From CBDCFV01 sp965261795 (GTDB lineage: Bacteria > Chloroflexota > Dehalococcoidia > Lucifugimonadales > UBA3495), in the NCBI GenBank assembly GCA_965261795.1, contig OZ253476.1, positions 2,604,001 through 2,668,000 of the forward strand: a stretch of 64,000 bases of DNA. Reading direction: 5' to 3'. Position 1 is the stretch's first letter, and each line of letters begins with the position of its first letter. Below, piece by piece: positions 26,680-34,489 of the stretch. The position numbers and the translations under genes are program-made. The notes under the pieces are model-generated. The model did no database searches. It was given only the letters and a program-made list of their open reading frames with translations, and was not told the DNA's origin.

Positions 26680-27672
26680 CTACCGGTCCGGTGGCGAAAC
26701 GGCGTACATCCGAGCCCATTCTTGAATAACCCCCTCCGCACCTTCGCAAATCTTCCGAACCACTTCCGCCGCAGGGCGGATGTCCTCCACCTGTCCGGCG
26801 CCCTGGCCTACATAGACTGAGGAAATTTCCGGGTCTTGATGGGCGCGGGCGGCCGCCACGTCCGACGCCAACTCCTCCCGGTGGGCCAGGATATCCGCAT
26901 CCCGGCCATCCCATTCCCGCACCAAGCGATTGCGGTACACCCGGCCGGCTATCCCTTCGGGCCAGGGTGTGTTACCCAGCAGGTCGTAGAGGCGGGTAAA
27001 GGCCGTGTCCTGGCCGTCAGACAGTACGATTCGCTCCTTGAACGACTCCGGTACTTCCACCGCCTCGGGGGTGGCCAGCAGTGCCGTGCCCAAGGAGGCC
27101 CCTTGGGCGCCGGCGGCCAAAACCGCGGCCAGAGCTCTTCCCGAGGTGATGCCCCCTGCAGCCAGCACCGGCGCCTCGGGGTACCGTTCAATCAAGTCCA
27201 CCAGGAGAGGCAGCAAGTTCATCTGGCCGGTATGACCCCCAGCCTCGTTGCCTTGGGCCAGCAGCACGTCGGCCCCGGCCTGCACTGCCAGTTCCGCCAA
27301 CTCCGCCGACTGCACCTGGCAGATTGTGACTGCCCCGGCGTCCTTGGCCCTGCTGAGCCAGGGCTGTGGGTCAGTGAAGGAGAAGACTATCACCGGCACC
27401 CGCTCCTCCAAGACAATCTCAAAGTTGGTCGGGTCTGTCTCGATAAGCTGGGTAATGAAGCCCACGCCGAAGGGACGGTCGGTTTGAGACCGAATGAGGG
27501 CTATCTGCTGCCGCAGCCAGTCGGGGCCGAAAGCGTTGCTGCCGCCGAAGGTGCCGAGACCGCCGGCCCCCGAGACCGCCGCCGCGAGTTGGCCACCGCT
27601 GTGGTTGCTCATCGGGGCGGACATTATGGGGTTGATCAGGCCCAGCAGTTCGGTAAAGCGGGTTTGCAGCAT
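26680..27672 (-). CDS. Nitronate monooxygenase (2-nitropropane dioxygenase family)
   Basis: 330-residue FMN-dependent TIM-barrel enzyme that oxidises alkyl nitronates. Landmarks are INPIMSAPMSNHSGGQLAA, VGFITQL, the QGNEAGGHTG segment with the catalytic His, and VLAAGGITSGRALAAVLAAG for phosphate binding. ATG 27672 starts the conserved domain; the reading frame stays open another 297 bases upstream but that part is a remnant of another gene. Confidence 0.92.
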   Translation of the reverse strand: MLQTRFTELLGLINPIMSAPMSNHSGGQLAAAVSGAGGLGTFGGSNAFGPDWLRQQIALIRSQTDRPFGVGFITQLIETDPTNFEIVLEERVPVIVFSFTDPQPWLSRAKDAGAVTICQVQSAELAELAVQAGADVLLAQGNEAGGHTGQMNLLPLLVDLIERYPEAPVLAAGGITSGRALAAVLAAGAQGASLGTALLATPEAVEVPESFKERIVLSDGQDTAFTRLYDLLGNTPWPEGIAGRVYRNRLVREWDGRDADILAHREELASDVAAARAHQDPEISSVYVGQGAGQVEDIRPAAEVVRKICEGAEGVIQEWARMYAVSPPDR

Positions 27673-27714
27673 CGGCGGTACACCTTGTGAGGAAGTTGAG
27701 GTTGTTACGGGGGT

Positions 27715-27852
27715 CAGGAGGATTGCCCTACCATACGCGTCTCTCAGAATGCTGTCCATGCCGAGCCTCCGACAGCGTCTCGTCATCTTCAGTGTGTTTC
27801 CACCACCGACGTATATCAGATCAGTAGAAAGAATCTTCTGCTCAAGCTCTCC
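27715..27852 (-). pseudogene. Peptidase E (S51 family) remnant fused in frame upstream of NMO
   Basis: The minus strand reads STDLIYVGGGNTLKM then TRRCRRLGMDSIL then RDAYGRAILL. IYVGGGNT-(L/K)-M and the following helix are the middle of dipeptidase E; the family then continues to the catalytic GxSAG Ser, which is absent because the frame passes into the NMO leader. Confidence 0.7.
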
Positions 27853-28022
27853 CTTGGTCGGGCGGCAGTCGAGGCATGATGGGGATAGGTTGCATCCGGT
27901 GTCGACGTGGATGTGGACGGGAGCAGTCCAAGCCGCATACCTGTTCCTCATAAGGTATATCCCCCACAAAAGCCATGCAGGGGATATTAATTTAGAGGAT
28001 ATGGGTTTGTCAAGCGGGAATG

Positions 28023-28457
28023 TCAGGTTTTCCGAGGACGTCCTCCCTTGTTCCTAGGAGCGTTCATGTAAGTGACAAGCTCCGTCTCGTTTACCACCAT
28101 ATAGCCGCCTCCCCTGGCTGACCCGCGGAGACGCCCGCGAAGCTCCAGCCGCCCGGTGCGCAGCCAGCCCTGGATGGTCCGGCGGCTGATACCGTACTTG
28201 CGGCCGGCATCTGGAACGGTGATAAGCCCCCCGGGGAGCTCAGTTAATATAGCATCATCATCAGGCAACAAGGTTTCGCCCAGTGGTGCTGGGCAGTTTA
28301 GAACAACAATGCCGTTATTGGCGAGCGTGTCCTTAATTTGCAGCACAGCGATCAACTCTTCCGTGGTAAGTCCGGACCGGAGGGCCGCATCGGCGGCGTC
28401 TTCAAAAAGAGCCAGTGCCGCGGACGATGCTCCGTTCCTTACTGCTGATTCTACCAT
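28023..28457 (-). CDS. HTH (excisionase/MerR-like) DNA-binding protein
   Basis: 144 residues. The N-terminal ~70 residues are helical; residues ~80-130 contain ITVPDAGRKYGISRRTIQGW then LRTGRLELRG, a winged-helix of excisionase/HTH_17 type; the tail is basic with an AT-hook-like GGRPRK. Could regulate transcription or directional recombination. Same strand as the HNH gene 57 bases upstream. Confidence 0.75.
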   Translation of the reverse strand: MVESAVRNGASSAALALFEDAADAALRSGLTTEELIAVLQIKDTLANNGIVVLNCPAPLGETLLPDDDAILTELPGGLITVPDAGRKYGISRRTIQGWLRTGRLELRGRLRGSARGGGYMVVNETELVTYMNAPRNKGGRPRKT

Positions 28458-28514
28458 AGCTCAATCCTCGGTCAGGCTACGAGGTTGCCTGACGGTCAGG
28501 CATTCAGCTAGGCC

Positions 28515-28928
28515 CTACAGGCCAAACGACTTGAAGAATTCCTCCATGGGGTCTTTCGGCCTTCTCGTTGTCTTCTTCTTTGCGGGCGTCCTTCGCTTGG
28601 ACTTGGCCGCCGTTGTCTTTTTGCCGCCGGTAGTTGCCGGACCGTTCAGCTTGGCCTTGTAGGATTCTATTGACATGGTGCCCATCCCCCGGTTGCACTG
28701 GCGGCAAATGGGCCGGAAGTTGGCGATGTTGTCGGACCCGCCTTTGGCCCTAGCAATATTGTGGCCTACGTCGAAGTCGGTGACATGGATCGTCTTCTTG
28801 CAGACATAGCAAGGACCCTCGGCTTTGGTCGCCCCGATGTATTTCTTCCACACTTCGACGCGTTGGTCCTTGGTCAGTTTCTTCCGGGGTCTGGCGGACT
28901 TCGGTTCTTCGACCCAGTTGAACATCAT
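28515..28928 (-). CDS. HNH endonuclease-like protein
   Basis: 137 residues. CYVCKK ... FDVGHNIARAKGG ... NFRPICRQCNRGMG is a canonical HNH site with two CxxC zinc pairs and the His-Asn-Asn array. The N terminus is basic and the C terminus (~95-130) a Lys/Arg-rich DNA-binding tail. ATG 28928 follows AAGGAG. Could be a homing-type nuclease or a free-standing restriction enzyme. Confidence 0.85.
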   Translation of the reverse strand: MMFNWVEEPKSARPRKKLTKDQRVEVWKKYIGATKAEGPCYVCKKTIHVTDFDVGHNIARAKGGSDNIANFRPICRQCNRGMGTMSIESYKAKLNGPATTGGKKTTAAKSKRRTPAKKKTTRRPKDPMEEFFKSFGL

Positions 28929-29147
28929 GGGCGACTCCTTGTGACGGCATGAACCGGCAGAGCGCAAAGGCGATGGCAGCGGACACAAAATGAGAAAATA
29001 TTCCTAGCACTATGGCCCCAGGTGCTATAAAATCAGGGATGCCGATAGCCCTCCTTGTGATACCTCTCCTTGATAGGGCTAGGCACTAATGGGCCGAGAT
29101 CTCCTCGGGCAGTTGCCAGTTCGGAGGTACCCGGCTCCTCTCCATCC

Positions 29148-29183
29148 CCCCGGCGGGCCAGCCGACCGCCGGGGTCTTTTATT
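29148..29183 (+). terminator. Rho-independent terminator
   Basis: CCCCGGCGG (29148-29156) pairs with CCGCCGGGG (29166-29174), followed by TCTTTTATT. A strong canonical terminator on the plus strand, though no plus-strand gene is evident just upstream; a small RNA at ~29050-29147 cannot be excluded. Confidence 0.7.
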
Positions 29184-29288
29184 GGCCTCGGGCGTGCGGA
29201 TAGAGCAGCAAGGAACGACAGTGGGGGCGCGCCGAGGGATGGTTGCCAAAAAGTTGTTGCCACCCATCCAAACCTCAGCGGTTCAGGT

Positions 29289-29363
29289 TGGTGGCAACGA
29301 CTGGGTTCGAACCAGTGACCTAGCGCTTATGAAGCGCATTCCACAAAACCAGCTTGCGTAGCC
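29289..29363 (-). tRNA. tRNA-Met(CAT)-like sequence, possibly a truncated attachment site
   Basis: The minus strand has an anticodon arm GCGC-TTCATAA-GCGC (anticodon CAT), T arm ACTGG-TTCGAAC-CCAGT, and acceptor end CGTTGCC-A-CCA with encoded CCA. The 5' strand GGCTACG pairs with the 3' strand at 6 of 7 positions, but the D-arm region does not form a normal stem and is one base short. Either a degenerate/element-borne tRNA or the 3' half of a host tRNA left at an integration junction. Confidence 0.55.
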
Positions 29364-29730
29364 AGCTTTCCTCCATTCCTCTCGGATGTTTGACCAAGTC
29401 CGGCCCGCATCAGCTTCACTTTCTCAACGGGTCCCGGCAGAAGCCGAAGCAACCAGGATGACCGACGGCCCTGCCCCGCAGGCCGCCAGGATTACGCCCC
29501 AAGAATTGTTCACCCCGTCCCCGCCGAAGGGACAATAGTCCTGCACCCGCCTTCAACCGTTCCCTGAACGGCGGCTGGACCCTCCTCTGCCGGGATAGAC
29601 CCCAAAGAGACCAGCCCCGACATGGGGGCCGCCTCACCCTCGAGCCCGCAACCCCCGCGGAACATCCAAGGCCACCCGGGCGCCGCCTGTCAAGCCGCCG
29701 GGTCCCCCAAAGACCCCAGCCATGACGCAA

Positions 29731-29822
29731 CCCCCGGACTCCTCCCCGCGTAGAGCAATCCCGCCTATCTGACTGAAGGCGGAGAAAATCCCCCCGGACT
29801 CCTCCCCGCGTAGAGCAATCCC
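29731..29822. repeat. 32-bp direct repeat pair, 60-bp period
   Basis: A block opening CCCCCGGACTCCTCCCCGCG and ending TAGAGCAATCCC occurs at 29731-29762 and identically at 29791-29822, separated by 28 unrelated bases. No third copy. Confidence 0.85.
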
Positions 29823-29870
29823 TTCGCTGTGAACCATTCAACGCCCGAGGCCGCAGCAAAGCCACTTCTG

Positions 29871-29899
29871 GACAGTCTAGCAGTGCTTACTAGATTGTC
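29871..29899. promoter_or_regulatory. Palindromic operator upstream of HTH regulator
   Basis: GACAGTCTAG (29871-29880), 9-base spacer, CTAGATTGTC (29890-29899); the arms match at 9 of 10 positions. It lies 37 bases before the regulator start, as expected for an autoregulatory repressor site. Confidence 0.65.
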
Positions 29900-29935
29900 A
29901 ATAAAAGCACGATGACAATGGGAAGAGAGGAAAGG

Positions 29936-30688
29936 ATGCCGAAATCATCCATTGATCCCATCGTCGTCAGGAACTTGAGGAGTGCACTTGCACGGCAGGG
30001 AAGAACCGCATATTCGGTCGCCAATGCGCTGGGTCATCCCTCCAATTGGCTTTATCAGGTCTTGCAAGGAAGGTACGGGCTCCTGATTCCGTCACTTCGG
30101 GAGATAGCAAGAGAACTGGGGGTATCCGTGTGTTCTCTGGTTGACGCGGCAGAGGATATTCCGGAGACGGACAGCCCCGCTGGTCCGGATGCATCCGTCA
30201 CAGGAACACGGCTGACAAACGCCAGGAAGAAATCAGGAAGGACCCAGAAAGAACTGGCGGCCGCACTTGGCGGCCCCTGCAATCAGCAGATGATTTCCGA
30301 ACAGGCAGCCCTCGCAGCGAGGGAGCTTGGTGTTTCGCTCGACTACCCCGCGGGCAACCTCGGCACAAGCCACGGCGTGCCCGCTGAACGAACAGCAAAA
30401 AGCAAGAAGACGCTTTGGCCCAGCCCAACAGGAGAAGGCTCAATGACCATAGCCCCCAACATCATGCACATCCGCGGCCGGATCGCAGAGATCGGGATAG
30501 TCCAAGCCGACCTGGCCACCCACTTGGGAATCCACGAGTCGCTGCTGAACGCGCACCTCCGCGGGCGGCGCCCCATGCCGGAAGGACTCGAAGAGCACAT
30601 TCATTCCACCCTGGACCTGATGGAACGCGCGAAGCGCGCCGGAAGAGAAGCGGAGCAAAGAGTGATGCAAGAAGGCCGAAGGGGATGA
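29936..30688 (+). CDS. Multi-HTH (XRE-like) regulator
   Basis: 250 residues with apparently three helix-turn-helix units: residues ~10-50 (LRSALARQGRTAYSVANAL...LREIARELGVS), ~90-130 (TRLTNARKKSGRTQKELAAAL) and ~180-220 (IRGRIAEIGIVQADLATHLG). The third unit has its own ATG (30443) preceded by AGGAGAAGG, so a shorter product may also be made. First gene of the plus-strand island, behind a palindromic operator; it could be the element's repressor. ATG 29936 follows GAGAGGAAAGG. Confidence 0.75.
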   Translation: MPKSSIDPIVVRNLRSALARQGRTAYSVANALGHPSNWLYQVLQGRYGLLIPSLREIARELGVSVCSLVDAAEDIPETDSPAGPDASVTGTRLTNARKKSGRTQKELAAALGGPCNQQMISEQAALAARELGVSLDYPAGNLGTSHGVPAERTAKSKKTLWPSPTGEGSMTIAPNIMHIRGRIAEIGIVQADLATHLGIHESLLNAHLRGRRPMPEGLEEHIHSTLDLMERAKRAGREAEQRVMQEGRRG

Positions 30689-30777
30689 GCCTGGGGCCCG
30701 GAGAACGCCGCGAACCAAGAGCAAACCCGGCGGCGGCAAGCGCCGCCGGGAAAGAAAGAGAGAACGGAGCAAGCAAC

Positions 30778-31107
30778 ATGGCCGCGCGCCCCAACAGCAT
30801 TGCCAAGAGGCAAGAACGCCGAACGGAACGCGCCCGCAAGGGCGGACTGGCGACAATGGCCAAGCATGGCCGGGAACACTACGCGAGGATCGGCAAGCTC
30901 GGAGGCCGCCCGGCTTTCCACGAAGCCACAGCAAAGGCCAAAGCGAGGGAAGCCGAAGTCCAATCCAAGAAAGCGAAACCCGGCAGGCCGCGGAAAGCCC
31001 CGCCTGCGAGTGAGACACCTGCGGGTGAGACGAAGGAGACGCCAGCCGAGACCGCGGCCTGCCGGGAACCCAACCCGGCCGCGCCGGGACCAGCCCGAGT
31101 CCGCTGA
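30778..31107 (+). CDS. Small basic protein with KGG-like motif and AT-hook-like tail
   Basis: 109 residues. NSIAKRQERRTERARKGG, LATMAKHGREHYARIGKLGG resemble the RKGG/KxGGxxx repeats of YciG-type stress proteins. A later KPGRPRK is an AT-hook-like minor-groove motif, followed by a low-complexity Pro/Thr/Glu tail. Probably DNA-associated. GGAG lies nine bases before the ATG. Confidence 0.65.
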   Translation: MAARPNSIAKRQERRTERARKGGLATMAKHGREHYARIGKLGGRPAFHEATAKAKAREAEVQSKKAKPGRPRKAPPASETPAGETKETPAETAACREPNPAAPGPARVR

Positions 31108-31372
31108 GCGGCGAGGAAATGAGGACAGATGCCAAGACCCGGAAGTCCACAGGAGAAGGGCAACTGAAGAGGACCGCCGGTGCGCCGCCCTTGCCAAGAG
31201 CAGGCCCGGCGGCGCCCCCGCCTGGAAGTCCCGGGAGAATCCGGCAAAAGAGAAAGGCCCAGAGATTCCTTGGCAGGAAGATCTCGATTTTTATTGTAGC
31301 ACTCCCATGACGGCGGTTCAAGACGCTGCCAAGGACACTTTCAGGAACAAATGAAAGGTCAGGAGACAGAAC

Positions 31373-32815
31373 ATGACCAACACAGCCCAGCCGCCCCAGC
31401 CGTGGCGTCACCAAGTAAAAGCACTGGAGTTCATCCGGGACAAACCCGGGGCGATGCTCGCCTTGGAGATGGGAACGGGCAAAACCAAGGTGGCCATCGA
31501 CCACATGGAGGACTTGGAATCGCGCCGGACGCTGGTCCTAGCCCCCCTGTCCGTGGTGGACCACGTGTGGCCGGGGGAGATCAAGCGGCACGGACACAGG
31601 CAGACGACCATCATCTCCTTGGGAGACCGATACACCAACGTCCGGGCCAAGCTTAAGCAGGCCGCGGAGGGGCTGGCCTTGGCCACCGCCCGGAACGGCC
31701 CCGCCGTGATTATCGTGAATTACGAGTCGGCCTACCGGGACCCCTTGGGAAGCTGGCTGAAAGACCAGCGTTGGGACCTGCTGATCATGGACGAGAGCCA
31801 CCGGCTGAAGAGCCCGTCAGGGCAAATCAGCCGGTGGGTCTCCCAAATAGCTGACCGCTCCGCCCGGCGCCTCGCCCTCACCGGCACTCCCATGCCGCAC
31901 AGCCCGATGGACATCTACGCCCAGTACCGGGCCTTGGACCGGAGGGCCTTTGGGACGTCCTATCAGACGTTCAAGAACCGCTACGCCGAGTTTGAGATTG
32001 TCGGGACGAGAGAAATCAAGAACAGCGCAGAGAGCCGACGGACCATCCAAGCGGTATCCCGCTACAAGAACCTGGACGAACTGAACGAGAAGTTCTACCA
32101 ACTCGCCTTCCGGGTCACCGCGGCGGAGACGCTGGACCTGCCGGGAGCCATCGAGACCTACACCCACGTCAACTTGGGGGACAAGGCCCGGAAGCTCTAC
32201 AACCAGATGGCCCTCCAGTTCCGGGCGGAACTGGAGAGCGGGGAGGTGGTGACCGCGGCCAACGCACTGACGCGGCTGGTGCGCTTCCAGCAGTTGACCT
32301 CGGGGTTCACCGTGACCGCCGAGGGCAAGACAGTCGAGGTGGACAACGCCAAGGCCCACGCGTTGGAGGACATCCTAGAAGACCTCCCCCGGCGGGAGCC
32401 GGTGGTGGTCTTCGCCCGGTTTCAGAACGACCTGGACGTCATCGGACGGACCGCCGAGAAGATGAAACGCCCCCATCACGAAATATCGGGGCGGGTCAAG
32501 TCCTTGGACGAATGGAGGGAAGAGGGCGGGGTACTGGCAGTGCAGATCCAAGCCGGGGGCTTGGGACTCGACCTGACGGCGGCCCGCTACTGCGTCTACT
32601 ACAGCTTGGGCTTCAGCTTGGGCGACTACCTCCAGAGCATCGCCCGGCTGCACCGGCCGGGGCAGAACAGCTTGGTGGACTACATCCACCTGACGGCGGC
32701 TTCGTCCATCGACGAGATCATCGTAGCGGCGCTGGCGAACAAGGAGGATGTGATCAACCGCATATTGGAGACCCGGGATCTGACCAACGGAAGCCTGACC
32801 AAAAACGGAGCCTGA
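31373..32815 (+). CDS. SNF2/SF2-type DNA helicase
   Basis: 480 residues. Motif I LALEMGTGKTKVAI, motif II LIMDESHRLKSP (DESH), motif III LALTGTPMPHSP, and in the second RecA domain LAVQIQAGGLGLDLTAA and IARLHRPGQ (motif VI with RxHRxGQ). This is the compact SNF2-like helicase common in phages and mobile elements, likely acting in replication or recombination. Start ATG follows AGGAGACAG. Confidence 0.93.
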   Translation: MTNTAQPPQPWRHQVKALEFIRDKPGAMLALEMGTGKTKVAIDHMEDLESRRTLVLAPLSVVDHVWPGEIKRHGHRQTTIISLGDRYTNVRAKLKQAAEGLALATARNGPAVIIVNYESAYRDPLGSWLKDQRWDLLIMDESHRLKSPSGQISRWVSQIADRSARRLALTGTPMPHSPMDIYAQYRALDRRAFGTSYQTFKNRYAEFEIVGTREIKNSAESRRTIQAVSRYKNLDELNEKFYQLAFRVTAAETLDLPGAIETYTHVNLGDKARKLYNQMALQFRAELESGEVVTAANALTRLVRFQQLTSGFTVTAEGKTVEVDNAKAHALEDILEDLPRREPVVVFARFQNDLDVIGRTAEKMKRPHHEISGRVKSLDEWREEGGVLAVQIQAGGLGLDLTAARYCVYYSLGFSLGDYLQSIARLHRPGQNSLVDYIHLTAASSIDEIIVAALANKEDVINRILETRDLTNGSLTKNGA

Positions 32816-32853
32816 CCAAAAACGGAAACTGACGAAAGAAGAGGAAAGAAGTA

Positions 32854-33348
32854 ATGACCCAGCAAAACGCCGTAGACCCCGAACCGTTCACGCCCGAACC
32901 GTTCACAGAAGAATTGATGCCCCCCGCCCAAGAGATGCCGGAGAGCCTGGACGAGCTGGTCGGGCGGGCCATCGAGCTCCGACGGGAGAACCGGGACCTG
33001 AAGGAGAAGATGGAGGCCAACACCGCCGAACTACAGCGGATGGACCCGGTGATTGTGGAGCAGTTCGCCAAGCGGCAAATCACGAGCCAGAAGCGGACGA
33101 CGGGGGAGACCATCCGTATCGAGGAGTCGGTCTACGCCAGCTTGGTCCGGGACGAAGACGGGGAGCACAACGGGGCCCACCAAGCCCTCAGAGAGGAGGG
33201 ATTGGAGTGGCTCGTCAAGGACAAGGTGGAGTCCAACTCGCTGAGCGCCTGGGTGCGCGAGCAGCGGAAGCTGGAGACGGAGATACCCGAGGGGCTATTG
33301 CCCTTCCTGAAGGTCTCCAAGGTCTACCGGGTCAAGGTCCGGTTGTAA
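32854..33348 (+). CDS. Hypothetical element protein with coiled coil
   Basis: 164 residues. The acidic N terminus repeats PEPFT; residues ~30-70 form a coiled coil (LVGRAIELRRENRDLKEKME). The C-terminal half (IRIEESVYASLVRDEDGEH...SLSAWVREQRK) looks folded. It lies between helicase and primase genes, so a replication-accessory role is plausible but unproven. Confidence 0.75.
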   Translation: MTQQNAVDPEPFTPEPFTEELMPPAQEMPESLDELVGRAIELRRENRDLKEKMEANTAELQRMDPVIVEQFAKRQITSQKRTTGETIRIEESVYASLVRDEDGEHNGAHQALREEGLEWLVKDKVESNSLSAWVREQRKLETEIPEGLLPFLKVSKVYRVKVRL

Positions 33349-33507
33349 CCGGAGTCCCAAACGGGAGACGGCCCTGAGGAGGAGGGCCGGCGGGAGAAGC
33401 GGACAACCCCGGAGCGAACGATGGAACGGATGGAAGACGGGGCCGGGAACAGGACCAAGAACGAAACCAAGAACCAAGTCAAACAGGAAGAAACAGGAGT
33501 TGAAAGA

Positions 33508-34383
33508 ATGACGAACAGGAAAAACGGGAACGCCATCAAGCCGCAGCCGGAGACAGCAGCCGCAGCCCCGGCTCCCGTGGTGCGCGACCCCGCCGACGCG
33601 TCCACCTACCGGATTCTGAACCGGTCGGAGGAGGAGGTCACCAAGGCGCTGGACATATTCCAGCACAACCTCCGAGACCAGAAGCTGACTGAGCGAGACA
33701 TGCCCAGGGTCAAGACCCCGCCCCAAGGAATCACGATATGGTCGGTCTCCGGCCCCGAGGGGGACGTGCACCTCGAGGAATTGACCGGCATCCTGGTGGA
33801 GTACACCACGCCCAGGGCCTACTGGGACAAGCCCCTCGACCCCAACACGGTGACGCCGCCAGTGTGCAGCAGCCCCGACGGGATCCGGGGAACCAAGTTC
33901 GGGGACTGCTACAGCTGCGCCTTCAGCAAGTTCGGCTCGGACCCCAGGGAGGAGAGCAACGGGCAGGCGTGCAAGGAGAAGCGGATGCTCTTCCTGCTCC
34001 GGCCTGAAAACCTGCTGCCCTTGGTGGTGCAAGCGCCCAGCACCAGCATCAGGAACGTCTTCGACTACGTGATGGGCCTCGGCAACCAAGAGACGCCCTT
34101 CGAGCAAGTCTACACCCAGTTGACACTGGAGAAGATCGGAATGGGCTCAGTGGAGTACAGCAAGGTCATCCTGAAGGCCGTGGGCCCAGTGCCTGAGGAA
34201 TACAACCCGCAGGTGAGAAGCTACCAAGAGGGGTTGAACAAGCTCCTCGGCAGCCAGACCCTGGAGATAACGCCCGACTTGGAGAACATGGTCGAGCAAA
34301 ACTGGGAGGACCCGGCGGAGTCCCAAGGCGAGTTTCAAGAGGGCTGGGCCGACGGAACCGAGGCCGGCAAGCCGGAGGAGTAA
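33508..34383 (+). CDS. Hypothetical Cys-rich element protein
   Basis: 291 residues. The central region has four cysteines arranged CSSPDG...GDCYSCAF...ACKEKRMLFLL, a likely zinc site, followed by LPLVVQAPSTSIRNVFDYV. It belongs to a type seen beside primases and helicases in phages, possibly ssDNA- or primosome-associated. ATG 33508 with AGGAGTTGAAAGA is preferred to the frame opening at 33421. Confidence 0.78.
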   Translation: MTNRKNGNAIKPQPETAAAAPAPVVRDPADASTYRILNRSEEEVTKALDIFQHNLRDQKLTERDMPRVKTPPQGITIWSVSGPEGDVHLEELTGILVEYTTPRAYWDKPLDPNTVTPPVCSSPDGIRGTKFGDCYSCAFSKFGSDPREESNGQACKEKRMLFLLRPENLLPLVVQAPSTSIRNVFDYVMGLGNQETPFEQVYTQLTLEKIGMGSVEYSKVILKAVGPVPEEYNPQVRSYQEGLNKLLGSQTLEITPDLENMVEQNWEDPAESQGEFQEGWADGTEAGKPEE

Positions 34384-34489
34384 GCCCGGACCGGCGAAAG
34401 GGAGACCGGAGAATTCCCAAGGGCGGCCCAGCCCTCTTTACGGGCCAGGCCGTCCTTAGGCAGGGGAGACCAACAGACAGGAGCAGACG

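Larger units (their letters stand above)
29364..29935. other. Non-coding junction region left of the regulator
   Basis: About 570 bases with no credible gene. It holds a 32-bp direct repeat pair (29731/29791) and a palindromic operator (29871-29899). A long minus-strand frame here consists of Arg/Gly-rich low-information sequence created partly by the direct repeat. Confidence 0.6.

Noticed and set aside
29089..29147. tRNA or tmRNA end before the terminator at 29148
   Set aside because: A CCTCTCCA-like string is present but no matching acceptor strand or T arm was found.
29416..29865. 149-codon minus-strand frame
   Set aside because: Arg/Gly-rich with duplicated segments caused by the direct repeat; no family resemblance.
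31119..31354. Small gene between the KGG-like protein and the helicase
   Set aside because: One frame ends with a plausible tail (IPWQEDLDFYCSTPMTAVQ) but has no start codon of its own; the frame with a start is not protein-like. Left undecided.
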